A DNA stretch of 64,000 bases. Origin: Halieaceae bacterium. Its GTDB lineage: Bacteria; Pseudomonadota; Gammaproteobacteria; Pseudomonadales; Halieaceae. Within the stretch, counting starts at the first letter, position 1. Each line of letters starts with the position of its first letter. The stretch covers positions 1 through 64,000 of the forward strand of contig CACOYM010000010.1 of the NCBI GenBank assembly GCA_902631395.1, in the 5' to 3' direction. The position numbers and the translations under genes are program-made. Positions 33,445 to 42,644 of the stretch are shown piece after piece. The notes under the pieces were generated by a model. It was not told where the DNA came from and searched no databases. It worked only from the letters and a program-made list of their open reading frames with translations.

Positions 33445-34647
33445 ATGAGTCACAACAAGGCCGCACTGAGCGCGTTCAGAAAAGAAGTCGCCGGATGGAT
33501 GGAGGAGAATGTCCCCACTGACCCTGGCTTCCTGTTGCCGTTGACCTTCTTGGAGGTAGGCACTGAGCAGCAGCTAGATTTTTTGCGCGAGTGGCAACAT
33601 AAGTTGTGGAGCGCTGGATACCTCGGCATGCACTGGCCGAGTGAGTACGGCGGTCAGTGTGCGGATCCCGCCTATCAGCACATTGTCGACAGAGAACTCG
33701 GCCGACATAACGCGCCGATTATTTTCAACACCATCGGTTTGAATTGGGTCGGTCCATTGCTCCTTGATATGGGAACTGATGAAGAGAAGGCTAAGTACGT
33801 CAAAAATATTCTCTCCGGCGAGGAGATTTGGTGTCAGGGCTTCTCCGAGCCGGACCACGGTTCGGATCTGGGTGCAGTGCAGACCCGTGCGGTGCGCGAT
33901 GGTGACGACTATGTTGTCAACGGATCTAAGATTTGGACGACGCTGGGCAACTACGCTGATCACATGATTTTGTTGGCGCGCACCAACACCAATACTGAGC
34001 GAAAGTATGACGGGCTCTCGTTTTTTTTGTCGCCCATGAAAATTGAGGGAGTGGAAGCGCACCCAATTCGAAAAGTGACGGGGGAGTATGGCTTCAATCA
34101 GACTTTCTTTACGGACGCCCGCATTCCAGCCAGTTGCCTGATGGGGGAAGACGGGGGCGGTTGGACTGTTGCCATGAAGACGCTTGAATACGAGAGAGGC
34201 GTCACGGCAGGTCAGGCCAGTGGCCATTGGGGCGTGACCATACAAATCGACGACATGATCGACGAGTTATCGCAGCTTGAGCACGACGGGGAGCCTCTGC
34301 TCTCAGACCCTGTAGTGCGTGATGACTTAGTGAGTTTTGTTATGGACGCCAAGGCACTGTCACTGTGTGGGCGGCGAATGGCTATCCCTGCGCTCAACTC
34401 GGATTACCCGATGGGTCTCGCGCTGTCGGTGAAATATCGAAGTACCGAATACGAGCGCCGCATGAAGCAATACACGGCTAGCAAGCAGGGTGCCCAGAGT
34501 GCCCTCTATGTTGGTGATGCCGACGCGGTGCGCGGTGGTTTTTGGCAGCGCGCTTACTTCAGTAACTTCGGTGCCACTATCGGTGGCGGTACCACGCAGG
34601 TACAAGCCAACATCGTTGCCGAGCATGTTCTCGGTCTACCGAAGTAG
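33445..34647 (+). CDS. Acyl-CoA dehydrogenase, probable catalytic subunit of a heteromeric pair
   Basis: This 400-residue protein has WCQGFSEPDHGSDLGAVQTR for the FAD/substrate loop, a candidate catalytic Glu in KTLEYERGVTAGQ, and a C-terminus SNFGATIGGGTTQVQANIVA. It resembles the FadE-type enzymes of actinobacterial steroid degradation that work as alpha2-beta2 complexes. The next gene encodes the matching shorter partner ten bases downstream, supporting that reading. The start is ATG 33445 with AGGAGT upstream. Confidence 0.88.
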   Translation: MSHNKAALSAFRKEVAGWMEENVPTDPGFLLPLTFLEVGTEQQLDFLREWQHKLWSAGYLGMHWPSEYGGQCADPAYQHIVDRELGRHNAPIIFNTIGLNWVGPLLLDMGTDEEKAKYVKNILSGEEIWCQGFSEPDHGSDLGAVQTRAVRDGDDYVVNGSKIWTTLGNYADHMILLARTNTNTERKYDGLSFFLSPMKIEGVEAHPIRKVTGEYGFNQTFFTDARIPASCLMGEDGGGWTVAMKTLEYERGVTAGQASGHWGVTIQIDDMIDELSQLEHDGEPLLSDPVVRDDLVSFVMDAKALSLCGRRMAIPALNSDYPMGLALSVKYRSTEYERRMKQYTASKQGAQSALYVGDADAVRGGFWQRAYFSNFGATIGGGTTQVQANIVAEHVLGLPK

Positions 34648-34657
34648 GGAGGCCAAC

Positions 34658-35785
34658 ATGTCGCCAGTACTACAAAACGTCTCCATCGGCCTGAGTGAAG
34701 AGCAGACTATGTTGCTCGATGTCGCGCGGGGATTTGTGCGTGATAAGGCGCCGATAGAGGTCGTGCGTGCGCAACTGGAGACCGAGACCGGCTTTGACGC
34801 GCCCATTTGGCAGGCGATGGTTGATATGGGTTGGGCGGGTATTTCACTGCCCGACACGTTTGGTGGTTCGGGGATGGGCGTTGGTTCTGCCGTGCCCGTT
34901 TTTGAGGCCTTGGGCAGCGGTCTCCTGGGCACGCCATTGCTCAGCACTACGCTTGCTGGTCAATTAATATGGCGCGCTGGTGGAGAATCGGCGGCCGATT
35001 GGCTAAGAAGGCTCTGCGGAGGTGCTGTGGGTTCTGTAGCGCTTCTCGATCAGGCCGATTGGGGCGCGGCCAATGTAGGTGTTGAGTTGAATCCTGACGG
35101 CACGCTAAGCGGAACAAAACGCTACGTCGCTGATGCGGGTGTTGCCGATATATTCATTGCAGTTGCGAATGAGGGTGGGGCGCCAGTGCTGGCGATTGTC
35201 GAGCGCGACGCGCTCGGTGAGGTAGCAATTTCGCGGAACACGCTAATTGACCTTACTAAGCGCGCTGGAAACGTCGACTTCACGGGTGCCGAGCCAGCTC
35301 AAGTAATTCGCGGCGACTCGGTAGCCATTGCCTTAAGAGACACCCTTTTGTTGGGCGCACTGTTTACGGCGGCTGAAGCGGCAGGGGCCGCCGATAAGTG
35401 TTTGCGTAGCATCACTGAATATCTGAAAACGCGTAAGCAGTTCGGGAAACTCATCGGCTCCTATCAGGCGCTTAAGCACCCGACAGTGGACATCTACGTG
35501 GGCATGGAGAATGCGCGGTCCTTCGTTTATCACGGCGCGACGGTGGTCGGCGACACTGCACTGTCTGTCGATGCGGAGGTAGCGTGTCGGATGGCTAAAG
35601 TTTCGGCAGATGACGTAATGGTCTATGCGGGGGACCGCTCTGTGCAGTTCCACGGTGGCTTTGGCTTCACTTGGGAGTGTGATTCAACGCTCTTTATACG
35701 CCGTGCCCAATGGGCGCAGCAAATGTATGGCGGCGCTCTCCACCATCGTAAGCGACTCGCTTCACTGTTGCTCGATAAGCGCTGA
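34658..35785 (+). CDS. Acyl-CoA dehydrogenase, probable partner subunit
   Basis: The start is ATG 34658 (MSPVLQNVSIGLSEEQTMLL) after AGGGAGG, giving 375 residues. The open frame further upstream overlaps the preceding gene. The middle FAD-binding loop is poorly conserved and no catalytic Glu is evident in RDTLLLGALFTAAEAAGAAD. The C-terminal KTRKQFGKLIGSYQALKHP and QFHGGFGFTWECDSTLFIRR are good. This pattern fits the non-catalytic subunit of two-gene acyl-CoA dehydrogenases. It is co-transcribed with the gene at 33445. Confidence 0.85.
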   Translation: MSPVLQNVSIGLSEEQTMLLDVARGFVRDKAPIEVVRAQLETETGFDAPIWQAMVDMGWAGISLPDTFGGSGMGVGSAVPVFEALGSGLLGTPLLSTTLAGQLIWRAGGESAADWLRRLCGGAVGSVALLDQADWGAANVGVELNPDGTLSGTKRYVADAGVADIFIAVANEGGAPVLAIVERDALGEVAISRNTLIDLTKRAGNVDFTGAEPAQVIRGDSVAIALRDTLLLGALFTAAEAAGAADKCLRSITEYLKTRKQFGKLIGSYQALKHPTVDIYVGMENARSFVYHGATVVGDTALSVDAEVACRMAKVSADDVMVYAGDRSVQFHGGFGFTWECDSTLFIRRAQWAQQMYGGALHHRKRLASLLLDKR

Positions 35786-35823
35786 TCGAAAGCAAAGGTG
35801 CTATCCGGCATTGGCGCCGGTCC

Positions 35824-36290
35824 TCATCCAGCCCACGAATTTTGACGCAGCTGTGCCGCCAGTAAACTCGTCATATTCCCTCCCATGACGGCACGAATCT
35901 CCTGCTCGCCAAATCCTGAATCCATAAGCGGCTGCGTTAACCGCAGGGGCGTGCGGCGGAAATAGGCGCAATCACCGAACCGTCCCAGTCTGAACTCAGC
36001 GCGATATGTTCTAGGCTGAATTGGTCGATGCTGCAGCGAATCGCGCGCACGATGGCGTCGATCCCTTCGCCACGAGTCTTAGCGGCCCAAAAACCCATGC
36101 CGACCAAGCCACCAGCATCTGCGATTATGGCCATGTTTTCGTCACTTATATTGCGCGAGCTCGGGCAGTGGCTATTGAATGCCGAATAGCTAAAAAAAGC
36201 GCATCGCCATCGCTTACCCTCAATGTGTTGTGCACGGCTGCCTCTGTGCAACGCGTAACATCGATCAGGATGCCCGCGCATGGGCTTGAT
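35824..36290 (-). pseudogene. M19 membrane dipeptidase, broken remnant
   Basis: Three frames on the - strand read consecutive parts of one protein. They are GILIDVTRCTEAAVHNTLRV, then FSYSAFNSHCPSSRNISDEN...LEHIALSSDWDGSV, then RTPLRLTQPLMDSGFGEQEI...AVMGGNMTSLL. These match the C-terminal half of peptidase M19 (renal dipeptidase family). One extra base in the A-run at 36192-36198 would repair the first break. A second one-base loss lies near 35950-35980. The N-terminal half is absent, so this is a true remnant even if one shift is a sequencing error. Confidence 0.8.
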
Positions 36291-36447
36291 TTTGGGTGGC
36301 GGGCGTTCAGGGGGTGATGTCGATCGCGAGTTAGTGTTGCAGTGGGGGATTAAACGCTGAAACAGTTTGAGGTGTGTTTGGCGATTTGTTGCTCTGAGTG
36401 AAGTTTCAGCTTGAAAATAAACTTAAGCACTGTGTGCACTGTGGCTC
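36291..36447. other. Spacer downstream of the DUF2256 gene
   Basis: There is no gene here. It holds an 8-base perfect inverted repeat with distant arms (GCTGAAAC 36356-36363, GTTTCAGC 36403-36410) and a short direct repeat GCACTGTGTGCACTGT near 36427. These may act in transcript ending for the - strand cry-DUF2256 unit, but no clear terminator is visible. Confidence 0.3.
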
Positions 36448-36621
36448 TCAGGTTTTGTTGGCAGAGTCGGCTTGCTTCAGCCGCCAGCGTTGCCCGCTGC
36501 ACCTTTTCGAGCAGTACACGATCTCGTCCCACTGGTTTTTCCAACGCGCCCGCCAACTGAATGGGCGATGACAGACCGGACAGATCTTGCTCGGCAGGTC
36601 TGATTTTTTGCGCTGCGCCAT
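36448..36621 (-). CDS. DUF2256 zinc-ribbon-like small protein
   Basis: This 57-residue protein starts at ATG 36621 (MAQRKKSDLPSKICPVCHRP). The four cysteines C14, C17, C37 and C41, with PFSWRARWKNQWDE and YCSKRC, match the DUF2256 family. The function is unknown; a structural zinc is expected from the cysteine pattern. Its ATG overlaps the stop of the cryptochrome gene (ATGA), so it is translationally coupled. DUF2256 genes are commonly found beside photolyase/cryptochrome genes. Confidence 0.88.
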   Translation of the reverse strand: MAQRKKSDLPSKICPVCHRPFSWRARWKNQWDEIVYCSKRCSGQRWRLKQADSANKT

Positions 36622-37922
36622 CAGTGAGGCTCCGAAATAGGCCAGTCCGCGCCGTCGACTACGTGCGCTGGTTGCGCAGGACGAAACCCCTGCCATTTAG
36701 AGGTAAAGATGTTTTCGGGGTCGTAAAGCTCAGCCTGCTTGGCCAAGTTGAACTGTCTGCCCCCGCGCGGGTCACTACCAACGCCCGCAATGTACTGCCA
36801 GTTTCCATAGTTGCTGCCCACATCGTAGTCGATCAGCTGCTGCTCGAAATACGCCGCACCGTAGCGCCAGTCCAGACCCAATTCGTTAATCAAGCAGGAG
36901 GAGGTGATTTGCCGACCGCGATTGCTCATCCAGCCAGTGGCATTGAGTTGCCGCATCAATGCGTTGACCAGAGGATAATCGGTGTCACCGGCACACCAGC
37001 GGGCGAATTGGCGGGGTTCAAAGGTCGTCAATAAGCGCCTGCCGCTGCGACCGCCTTGCTTGAAGAGTGAGCGTTCGTCCAACACAGCTCGCCAGTGAAA
37101 AAACTCCCGCCACAGCAATTCAAAGAATAACCAGTAAGTCGACTCGTTCGACTGCTCTTCCCGTTCATAGCGAAAAATATCGTGCGCCACGGTTCTCGCA
37201 GATATGGCGCCAACTGCTAGCCAAGGCGACAGCGTGCTGGAGCCGCTCATGCCGTCGAGGTCATTCCGTGTTTGTTTGTAATCCGCAATAGCATGGGTTT
37301 GGAATAAAAACTGATCGAGACGCCGTAGGCCCGCGCGACTGCCACCGGGTAATGGCAGGCCAGGATGTGGTGTTGCGCCCGCTTGCGGAATCGCATCAAA
37401 CTGCGCAGAGGGCGGGGGTGGCAGGTTCTTGGGGACAGGGATAGGACTATGGACATTAAGCTTCTCTACCTTGCGCCGGAAAGGCGAGAAGGTGTCGGGT
37501 AAGTCCTCTATCTCGAACGGAAACTGCTCGGCATCGAAAAGGGTCGTTCCGCGGAAAACGTCCAAGGGGATAGGCAGCTTCTCTTGCAGAAAGGCGACGG
37601 CCTGAGCTTCGTGCCAGCCCGGCGAGAAGCTGCAGGTCATCCGATCAACGCTAAATCGATCAAACAGATTGGGTAACACCAGCTCGGGAGATCCCTCTAA
37701 TACCATCAGATCCTGGCCAAACTGCTGGAGCTGCAGTTTCAGCTCTTGTAATGACTCGCGCAGGAACCGATCCCGCTGTGCACCGAGCCCGGTGAGGTTG
37801 CACCACGGCCGGGGCTTGGGCATTAGATAGACGCACAAGAGCGAGTCTGCGTCGCATGCGCTTGACAGCGCGGGGTTGTCCGTGAGCCGCAGATCGGTCT
37901 GGAACCAATGAAGCTGTCGCAT
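36621..37922 (-). CDS. Cryptochrome-DASH / photolyase family protein
   Basis: This 433-residue flavoprotein begins LHWFQTDLRLTDNPAL, the photolyase N-terminal antenna-domain start. The FAD domain has STLSPWLAVGAISARTVAHD, ELLWREFFHWRA and the cry-DASH-type QLIDYDVGSNYGNWQYIAGV followed by GSDPRGGRQFN. Members repair cyclobutane dimers, chiefly in single-stranded DNA, or sense blue light. It is the first gene of a two-gene unit with DUF2256 and is divergent from galK. Confidence 0.93.
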   Translation of the reverse strand: MRQLHWFQTDLRLTDNPALSSACDADSLLCVYLMPKPRPWCNLTGLGAQRDRFLRESLQELKLQLQQFGQDLMVLEGSPELVLPNLFDRFSVDRMTCSFSPGWHEAQAVAFLQEKLPIPLDVFRGTTLFDAEQFPFEIEDLPDTFSPFRRKVEKLNVHSPIPVPKNLPPPPSAQFDAIPQAGATPHPGLPLPGGSRAGLRRLDQFLFQTHAIADYKQTRNDLDGMSGSSTLSPWLAVGAISARTVAHDIFRYEREEQSNESTYWLFFELLWREFFHWRAVLDERSLFKQGGRSGRRLLTTFEPRQFARWCAGDTDYPLVNALMRQLNATGWMSNRGRQITSSCLINELGLDWRYGAAYFEQQLIDYDVGSNYGNWQYIAGVGSDPRGGRQFNLAKQAELYDPENIFTSKWQGFRPAQPAHVVDGADWPISEPH

Positions 37923-38045
37923 GTTTGTCCGAAAAAAAAAGATATCGCAGTGTACGCTGACGCCTTGACCACGGATCGGCAGTGACGCGATAGTGACCAG
38001 CTTGTCGCACTCTGGCTGGTCCAGAGTCTCGCAACCAGAGTAGCC

Positions 38046-39221
38046 ATGATTAATCCCTCTCCGTCACTGCCATACTTACTTGATACCGCAATCGAGGCAT
38101 TCCGGACGATTTACGACAGGCCCCCGCAGTGGCAGGGGGTCGCACCCGGCCGCGTCAACCTGATCGGAGATCACACCGACTATAACGACGGTTGGGCGCT
38201 GCCGATGGCAATTGACCGGTACACGGTCGCAGTGGCAGCCGAGCGTCAGTCAGACGCAACGCTGCATCTGCACAGTATGGCGTTGGGAGAGGAGGCCAGT
38301 CTGCCTCTGGAGCAGCTGGGTCAACCACACCCGCAGCAATGGGTCCGCTACGTACAAGGGGTCGTCATCGAGTATCACCGTTTGGGTGTTCGGTGTCCGG
38401 CCCTGGATCTCCTAATTGCGTCAAGCGTACCGGCCGGTGGTGGACTCTCCAGTAGTGCGGCTTTGGAGATGGCGGTCGCCTATCTATTGGAGATGATCAC
38501 CGGAGTGCAGATGCCCTCATATGACCGCATTCAGGCATGTGTGCGGGCCGAGCGGCAGATGGCTGGTGTGCCATGCGGCGTAATGGACCAAACAGTGGTG
38601 GATATGGCGGAGGCAGGACATGCGCTGGCTCTCGATTGTGCCAATCATGTCGTGACACCGGTCGGCGTGTCTCTAGATCAGGTCTCGCTATTGGTCGCAC
38701 ATAGTGGAGTTTCTCACGCACTGGCCGAGGACGCTTATGCTCAACGCCGGCAAGAATGTGAGCAGGCGGCCGAACGGTTGGGCGTGCCCACATTACGAGA
38801 GTTGGATTTAGATGACATTGATCGACTGGCTGATGATGCCCTGCTTCTAAGGCGGGTGCGACATGTAGTTACAGAAAATGCGCGCGTGCAGCAGGCTGTG
38901 ACTGCCATGCGTCGAGGTGACTGGGCCAATTTTGGCGCGTTGATGACAGAGAGCCATGCATCGTTGAGGGATAACTATGAAGTGTCGTGCGATGAACTAA
39001 ATCAGTTGGTCGAGTTGGCGAGCGCCGAGCCAGGTGTGCTGGGCGCAAGGATGACTGGCGGGGGCTTCGGTGGTTCTGCCATTATTTTGGTGGAGTCCCC
39101 CAGACTGGAGGATGTCGCTATCTCGCTCTGCAGCGCTTACTTGCAGGAGACCGGTTATACCCCTGCGTGTTTTCAGGTCAGAGCTACCGCGGGTGCTCGT
39201 AAGATGAATGCTCGCACATGA
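38046..39221 (+). CDS. galK: Galactokinase
   Basis: This 391-residue GHMP kinase has the galactokinase signature GRVNLIGDHTDYNDGWALP (the usual Glu of GEHTDY is Asp here), the ATP-binding loop VPAGGGLSSSAALEMA and the third motif GARMTGGGFGGSAI. It phosphorylates galactose in the Leloir pathway. It is the first gene of galKTE; the galT start overlaps its end by four bases. Confidence 0.96.
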   Translation: MINPSPSLPYLLDTAIEAFRTIYDRPPQWQGVAPGRVNLIGDHTDYNDGWALPMAIDRYTVAVAAERQSDATLHLHSMALGEEASLPLEQLGQPHPQQWVRYVQGVVIEYHRLGVRCPALDLLIASSVPAGGGLSSSAALEMAVAYLLEMITGVQMPSYDRIQACVRAERQMAGVPCGVMDQTVVDMAEAGHALALDCANHVVTPVGVSLDQVSLLVAHSGVSHALAEDAYAQRRQECEQAAERLGVPTLRELDLDDIDRLADDALLLRRVRHVVTENARVQQAVTAMRRGDWANFGALMTESHASLRDNYEVSCDELNQLVELASAEPGVLGARMTGGGFGGSAIILVESPRLEDVAISLCSAYLQETGYTPACFQVRATAGARKMNART

Positions 39222-40279
39222 TCGGCACCACTGACAGCATTCCGCATCGCCGCCGCAATGCGCTGACGGGCGAGTGGGTAACAGTCTCGCCTCAGCGAGC
39301 TACGCGTCCCTGGCAGGGGGAGCAAATGGCTGAAGTGTCAGCGTCCAGCAGCGCTTACGATCCTGAGTGCTACCTGTGTCCGGGCAATGCCCGGGCAACG
39401 GGCGCCTGCAATCCAGACTATCTCGGGCCGTGGGCTTTCGATAATGACTTTCCTGCTCTATGTGATGCGAGGGCAGCCTCAGACGAGGCCGGATCAATTT
39501 TGGTATCGGGTGGCCACCCTGAGCTTTTCACCGCTGCGGCGGTTACTGGCCGTTGCCGGGTTCTGTGTTATCACCCTGATCATCGAAAGACGTTGTCGAC
39601 ATTGTCAGAGGACGAGGCCTTGGCGGTTGTTGCTCTGTGGATTGCCGAAGTGCAAAGCTTGCGAACTAAATACCAATGGGTGCAGTTGTTTGAAAACCGC
39701 GGCACGGCAATGGGTTGCTCCAACTCGCACCCTCACGGGCAAATTTGGGCAGTCGACAGTCTGCCCAACGAGGCGGTCAAAGAACTCACGCAGCAAGAGG
39801 CGTGGTTTGAAGCCCACGGCAGCGTGTTGTTGCAGGTGTATCGGGAGCAGGAAGCAGCGCTGGGTGACCGGCTGGTTATCGACAATGCCCACTGGACCTC
39901 GGTCGTACCCTACTGGGCAGTCTGGCCCTTTGAGACGCTGGTGTTACCGAAGCGTCATATCGAGCATCTCGATGTGATACAGCCCGATGAGCAGCGAGCG
40001 CTAGCTGATCTATTGGGCACATTGTTGCGGGGCTATGATGCGCTCTTCACCACCCCCTGTCCGTATACAATGGGGTGGCACGGTGCGCCCGGAACGCAGG
40101 CTACTCCCTCATGGCAGTTGCATGCCCATATTTACCCGCCCCTCTTGCGCTCAGCCTCGGTGCGTAAACATATGGTGGGCTACGAGATGCTGAGCGAAGT
40201 GCAGCGTGATCTTACTCCCGAATCGGCAGCGCTTCGATTACGCGAGGCCGTTGTGAGCGCCAAGTCACGATTACTCTGA
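39218..40279 (+). CDS. galT: Galactose-1-phosphate uridylyltransferase
   Basis: This 353-residue protein has zinc ligands in ECYLCPGN (about residues 48-55) and the catalytic [12 protein letters not shown], in which the second His of HPH is the nucleophile. [15 protein letters not shown] and [14 protein letters not shown] follow. It exchanges UMP between UDP-glucose (made by GalU) and galactose 1-phosphate. It is the second gene of the gal operon. Confidence 0.96.
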   Translation: MIGTTDSIPHRRRNALTGEWVTVSPQRATRPWQGEQMAEVSASSSAYDPECYLCPGNARATGACNPDYLGPWAFDNDFPALCDARAASDEAGSILVSGGHPELFTAAAVTGRCRVLCYHPDHRKTLSTLSEDEALAVVALWIAEVQSLRTKYQWVQLFENRGTAMGCSNSHPHGQIWAVDSLPNEAVKELTQQEAWFEAHGSVLLQVYREQEAALGDRLVIDNAHWTSVVPYWAVWPFETLVLPKRHIEHLDVIQPDEQRALADLLGTLLRGYDALFTTPCPYTMGWHGAPGTQATPSWQLHAHIYPPLLRSASVRKHMVGYEMLSEVQRDLTPESAALRLREAVVSAKSRLL

Positions 40280-40343
40280 TGTGCTGGGTGATCCGCCGGA
40301 TCCGGTTGTTATAGCATCACATAGACGGCTTGAGGATGACACG

Positions 40344-41321
40344 ATGAAGGTTTTGGTCACAGGCGGCGCCGGTTACATTGGAAGCATTGCGTCCGAGGTG
40401 TTGCTCTGCAAGGGCTACGAAGTCGTCGTGTTTGACAACCTGTCTCAAGGTCATCGTGCCGCGGTCCCGGATGAGGCCCATTGGGTGCAGGGCGATTTGG
40501 CCTCCGCAGACGAGATCCAAGCGACCATCAGAGCGCATCAACCTGACGCCGTAATGCACTTCGCTGCCAGGTCGTTGGTGGGGCAGTCTATGGAGCAGCC
40601 TTTTCTCTATTTGCGCGATAACGTGGTGCAGGGCCTTAATTTGATGGAGGTTTGCGTCGAGCTGGGGGTGCCGCGTTTCATCCTCTCGTCTACCGCCAAT
40701 TTGTATGGTGCGTCCGATGCTTTGCTCATTGATGAGCAGTCGCCCGTGGTGCCAGGTAGCCCGTATGGAGAGTCCAAGTGGATGCTGGAGCGCGCCCTGC
40801 ACTGGCTCTCGGAGACTAGGGGCCTGCGTTACGCATGCCTGCGCTATTTTAACGCAGCAGGGGCCAGTAAATACCGTGGAGAGTATCGCTCTCTCGAGAC
40901 GCATTTGATCCCGCTGGTCCTGCAAGCGGCGGCTGGGCAGCGAAGCAACATTACGATTTTTGGCGACGATTATCCGACAGCCGATGGCACCTGCGTGCGG
41001 GATTATATTCACGTCCTCGATCTGGCCGAGGCGCATGCGCTGGCATTGGAAGCGCTTGCTTTCGGCAACTGCACGTACAACCTCGGCTATGGCGAGGGAT
41101 TCAGCGTGCGAGAGGTGATCGATGCTGCTCGGCGTGTGACAGGGGTGGAGATCCCGACCACACTGGGGCCCCGCCGTGCGGGTGATCCAGCTCGGCTAGT
41201 TGCATCTAGTCAGCGCATCCGCGATGAATTGGGCTGGACACCCTCGTACGCCAACTTGGATGAAATCATTGCCAGTGCCTGGCGCTGGCATCAGTGGCAT
41301 CCAGATGGGTACGTCGACTGA
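40344..41321 (+). CDS. galE: UDP-glucose 4-epimerase
   Basis: The ATG at 40344 ([20 protein letters not shown]) gives 325 residues. The open frame 21 codons further upstream is not family-like. It has the NAD-binding GGAGYIGS, the [20 protein letters not shown] region, and YGESKWMLE with the catalytic YxxxK, although the usual Ser/Thr before Tyr lies in LSSTANLYG. It completes the Leloir pathway. There is a 64-base space after galT. Confidence 0.95.
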   Translation: MKVLVTGGAGYIGSIASEVLLCKGYEVVVFDNLSQGHRAAVPDEAHWVQGDLASADEIQATIRAHQPDAVMHFAARSLVGQSMEQPFLYLRDNVVQGLNLMEVCVELGVPRFILSSTANLYGASDALLIDEQSPVVPGSPYGESKWMLERALHWLSETRGLRYACLRYFNAAGASKYRGEYRSLETHLIPLVLQAAAGQRSNITIFGDDYPTADGTCVRDYIHVLDLAEAHALALEALAFGNCTYNLGYGEGFSVREVIDAARRVTGVEIPTTLGPRRAGDPARLVASSQRIRDELGWTPSYANLDEIIASAWRWHQWHPDGYVD

Positions 41322-41478
41322 CCCGTGAAAGCTGAGAGACGCTCTTATCCCAATAATCGTGATTTTCGCCCAGCTGGAGCAGGACGCCGGAGCTGCTTTG
41401 CGGTAGTCTGCTGGCCTCGCTTGGGGCATCGACAGAATGCTCAATTCATCTGCTTCAATTATTGTACAGAGGTCTCCC

Positions 41479-42588
41479 GTGTCCGCCATCGATAGCCTAT
41501 TTACACCCTTTTCTCTGAAATCACTGGAAACTAAAAACCGAGTGGTTATGGCACCGATGACCCGCAACCATTCACCAGACAATTTGCCCAGTGATGCCTC
41601 GGTGGAATACTACCGGCGCCGCGCTGCCGGCGGTGTCGGTTTGATTATTACCGAAGGTACTTGCCCCAACCATATAGCCGCTAATGGCTATCCAAACGTG
41701 CCCTATTTTCATGGTGAGGAGCGCTTGGCGGGCTGGAAAAAGGTGGTCGACGCTGTTCACGCTGAGGGCGGAAAGATCGCGCCACAGCTGTGGCACTGTG
41801 GCGGCATGCGCAAGCGCGGTGTGATGCCTGAGGGAGACGTAGATGGTTACACGCCTTCCGGCATGAACGTGCCGGGTAAAGTTACGCGGCATGTGATGAC
41901 GCAGCAAGATATCGACGACGTGGTCAGCGCCTTTGCAGAAGGGGCCCGGGATGCGCAGCGCCTCGGTTTCGATGCCGTTGAGATTCATGGCGCACATGGG
42001 TATCTAATTGATCAATTCCTCTGGGAAGGGACGAATCAGCGCACAGATGGTTATGGCGGCTCTATGGCGGCCCGCGGACGTTTTGCCATTGAGGTGATCG
42101 AGGCCTGTCGTGCCGAGGTCGGTCCGGATTTTCCCGTCATCCTCCGTTGGTCCCAGTGGAAGCAGCAAGATTTCACTGCTCGCCTCGCTGAGACACCTCA
42201 ACTGCTCGAGGCCTTCCTCAAACCCCTGATCGATGCCGGTGTGAACGCTTTCCATTGCAGCCAGCGCCGGTTTTGGGAACCGGAGTTCGAGGGGTCCGAT
42301 ATGAATATCGCTGGCTGGGTGAAGAAAATCACGGGAATGCCAACGATCACGGTCGGCAGCGTTAGCCTGGATCAGGATTTCGTTTCACAGCCAAGCGAAG
42401 GGGAGGGCGCGACCAGTGAGCCTGCCTCCATTGATCGCTTATTGGAGATGATGGAACGCGGCGACTTTGATTTGGTGGCAGTGGGTCGGGCGCTAATTGC
42501 CAATCCGGATTGGCCCAAATTGGTCCGTTTCGGCGACACTGCGGGGCTCCAGGCTTTCAGCAAGGACCTGCTGGCGTCTCTGGACTGA
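41479..42588 (+). CDS. NADH:flavin oxidoreductase, old yellow enzyme family
   Basis: From GTG 41479 the protein is 369 residues and starts (M)SAIDSLFTPFSLKSLETKNR. CAGAGG at 41467-41472 is well spaced to it, while an upstream ATG at 41437 adds 14 unconserved residues. Family marks are RVVMAPMTRNHSPDNLPSDA, the substrate-binding pair in HGAHGYLIDQFLWEGTNQRT, DGYGGS and VGRALIANPDWP near the C-terminus. It is an FMN ene-reductase of unknown substrate. Confidence 0.9.
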   Translation: MSAIDSLFTPFSLKSLETKNRVVMAPMTRNHSPDNLPSDASVEYYRRRAAGGVGLIITEGTCPNHIAANGYPNVPYFHGEERLAGWKKVVDAVHAEGGKIAPQLWHCGGMRKRGVMPEGDVDGYTPSGMNVPGKVTRHVMTQQDIDDVVSAFAEGARDAQRLGFDAVEIHGAHGYLIDQFLWEGTNQRTDGYGGSMAARGRFAIEVIEACRAEVGPDFPVILRWSQWKQQDFTARLAETPQLLEAFLKPLIDAGVNAFHCSQRRFWEPEFEGSDMNIAGWVKKITGMPTITVGSVSLDQDFVSQPSEGEGATSEPASIDRLLEMMERGDFDLVAVGRALIANPDWPKLVRFGDTAGLQAFSKDLLASLD

Positions 42589-42644
42589 CACAGAGGAGAA
42601 TTTCCTTACAGTAGGCCGCGATTCTTGAGTAACCGTGCCAGACC

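Noticed and set aside
36356-36410. 8-base inverted repeat GCTGAAAC/GTTTCAGC with distant arms
   Set aside because: A 39-base loop and absence of a T-run make a terminator unlikely, and it is short enough to be chance.
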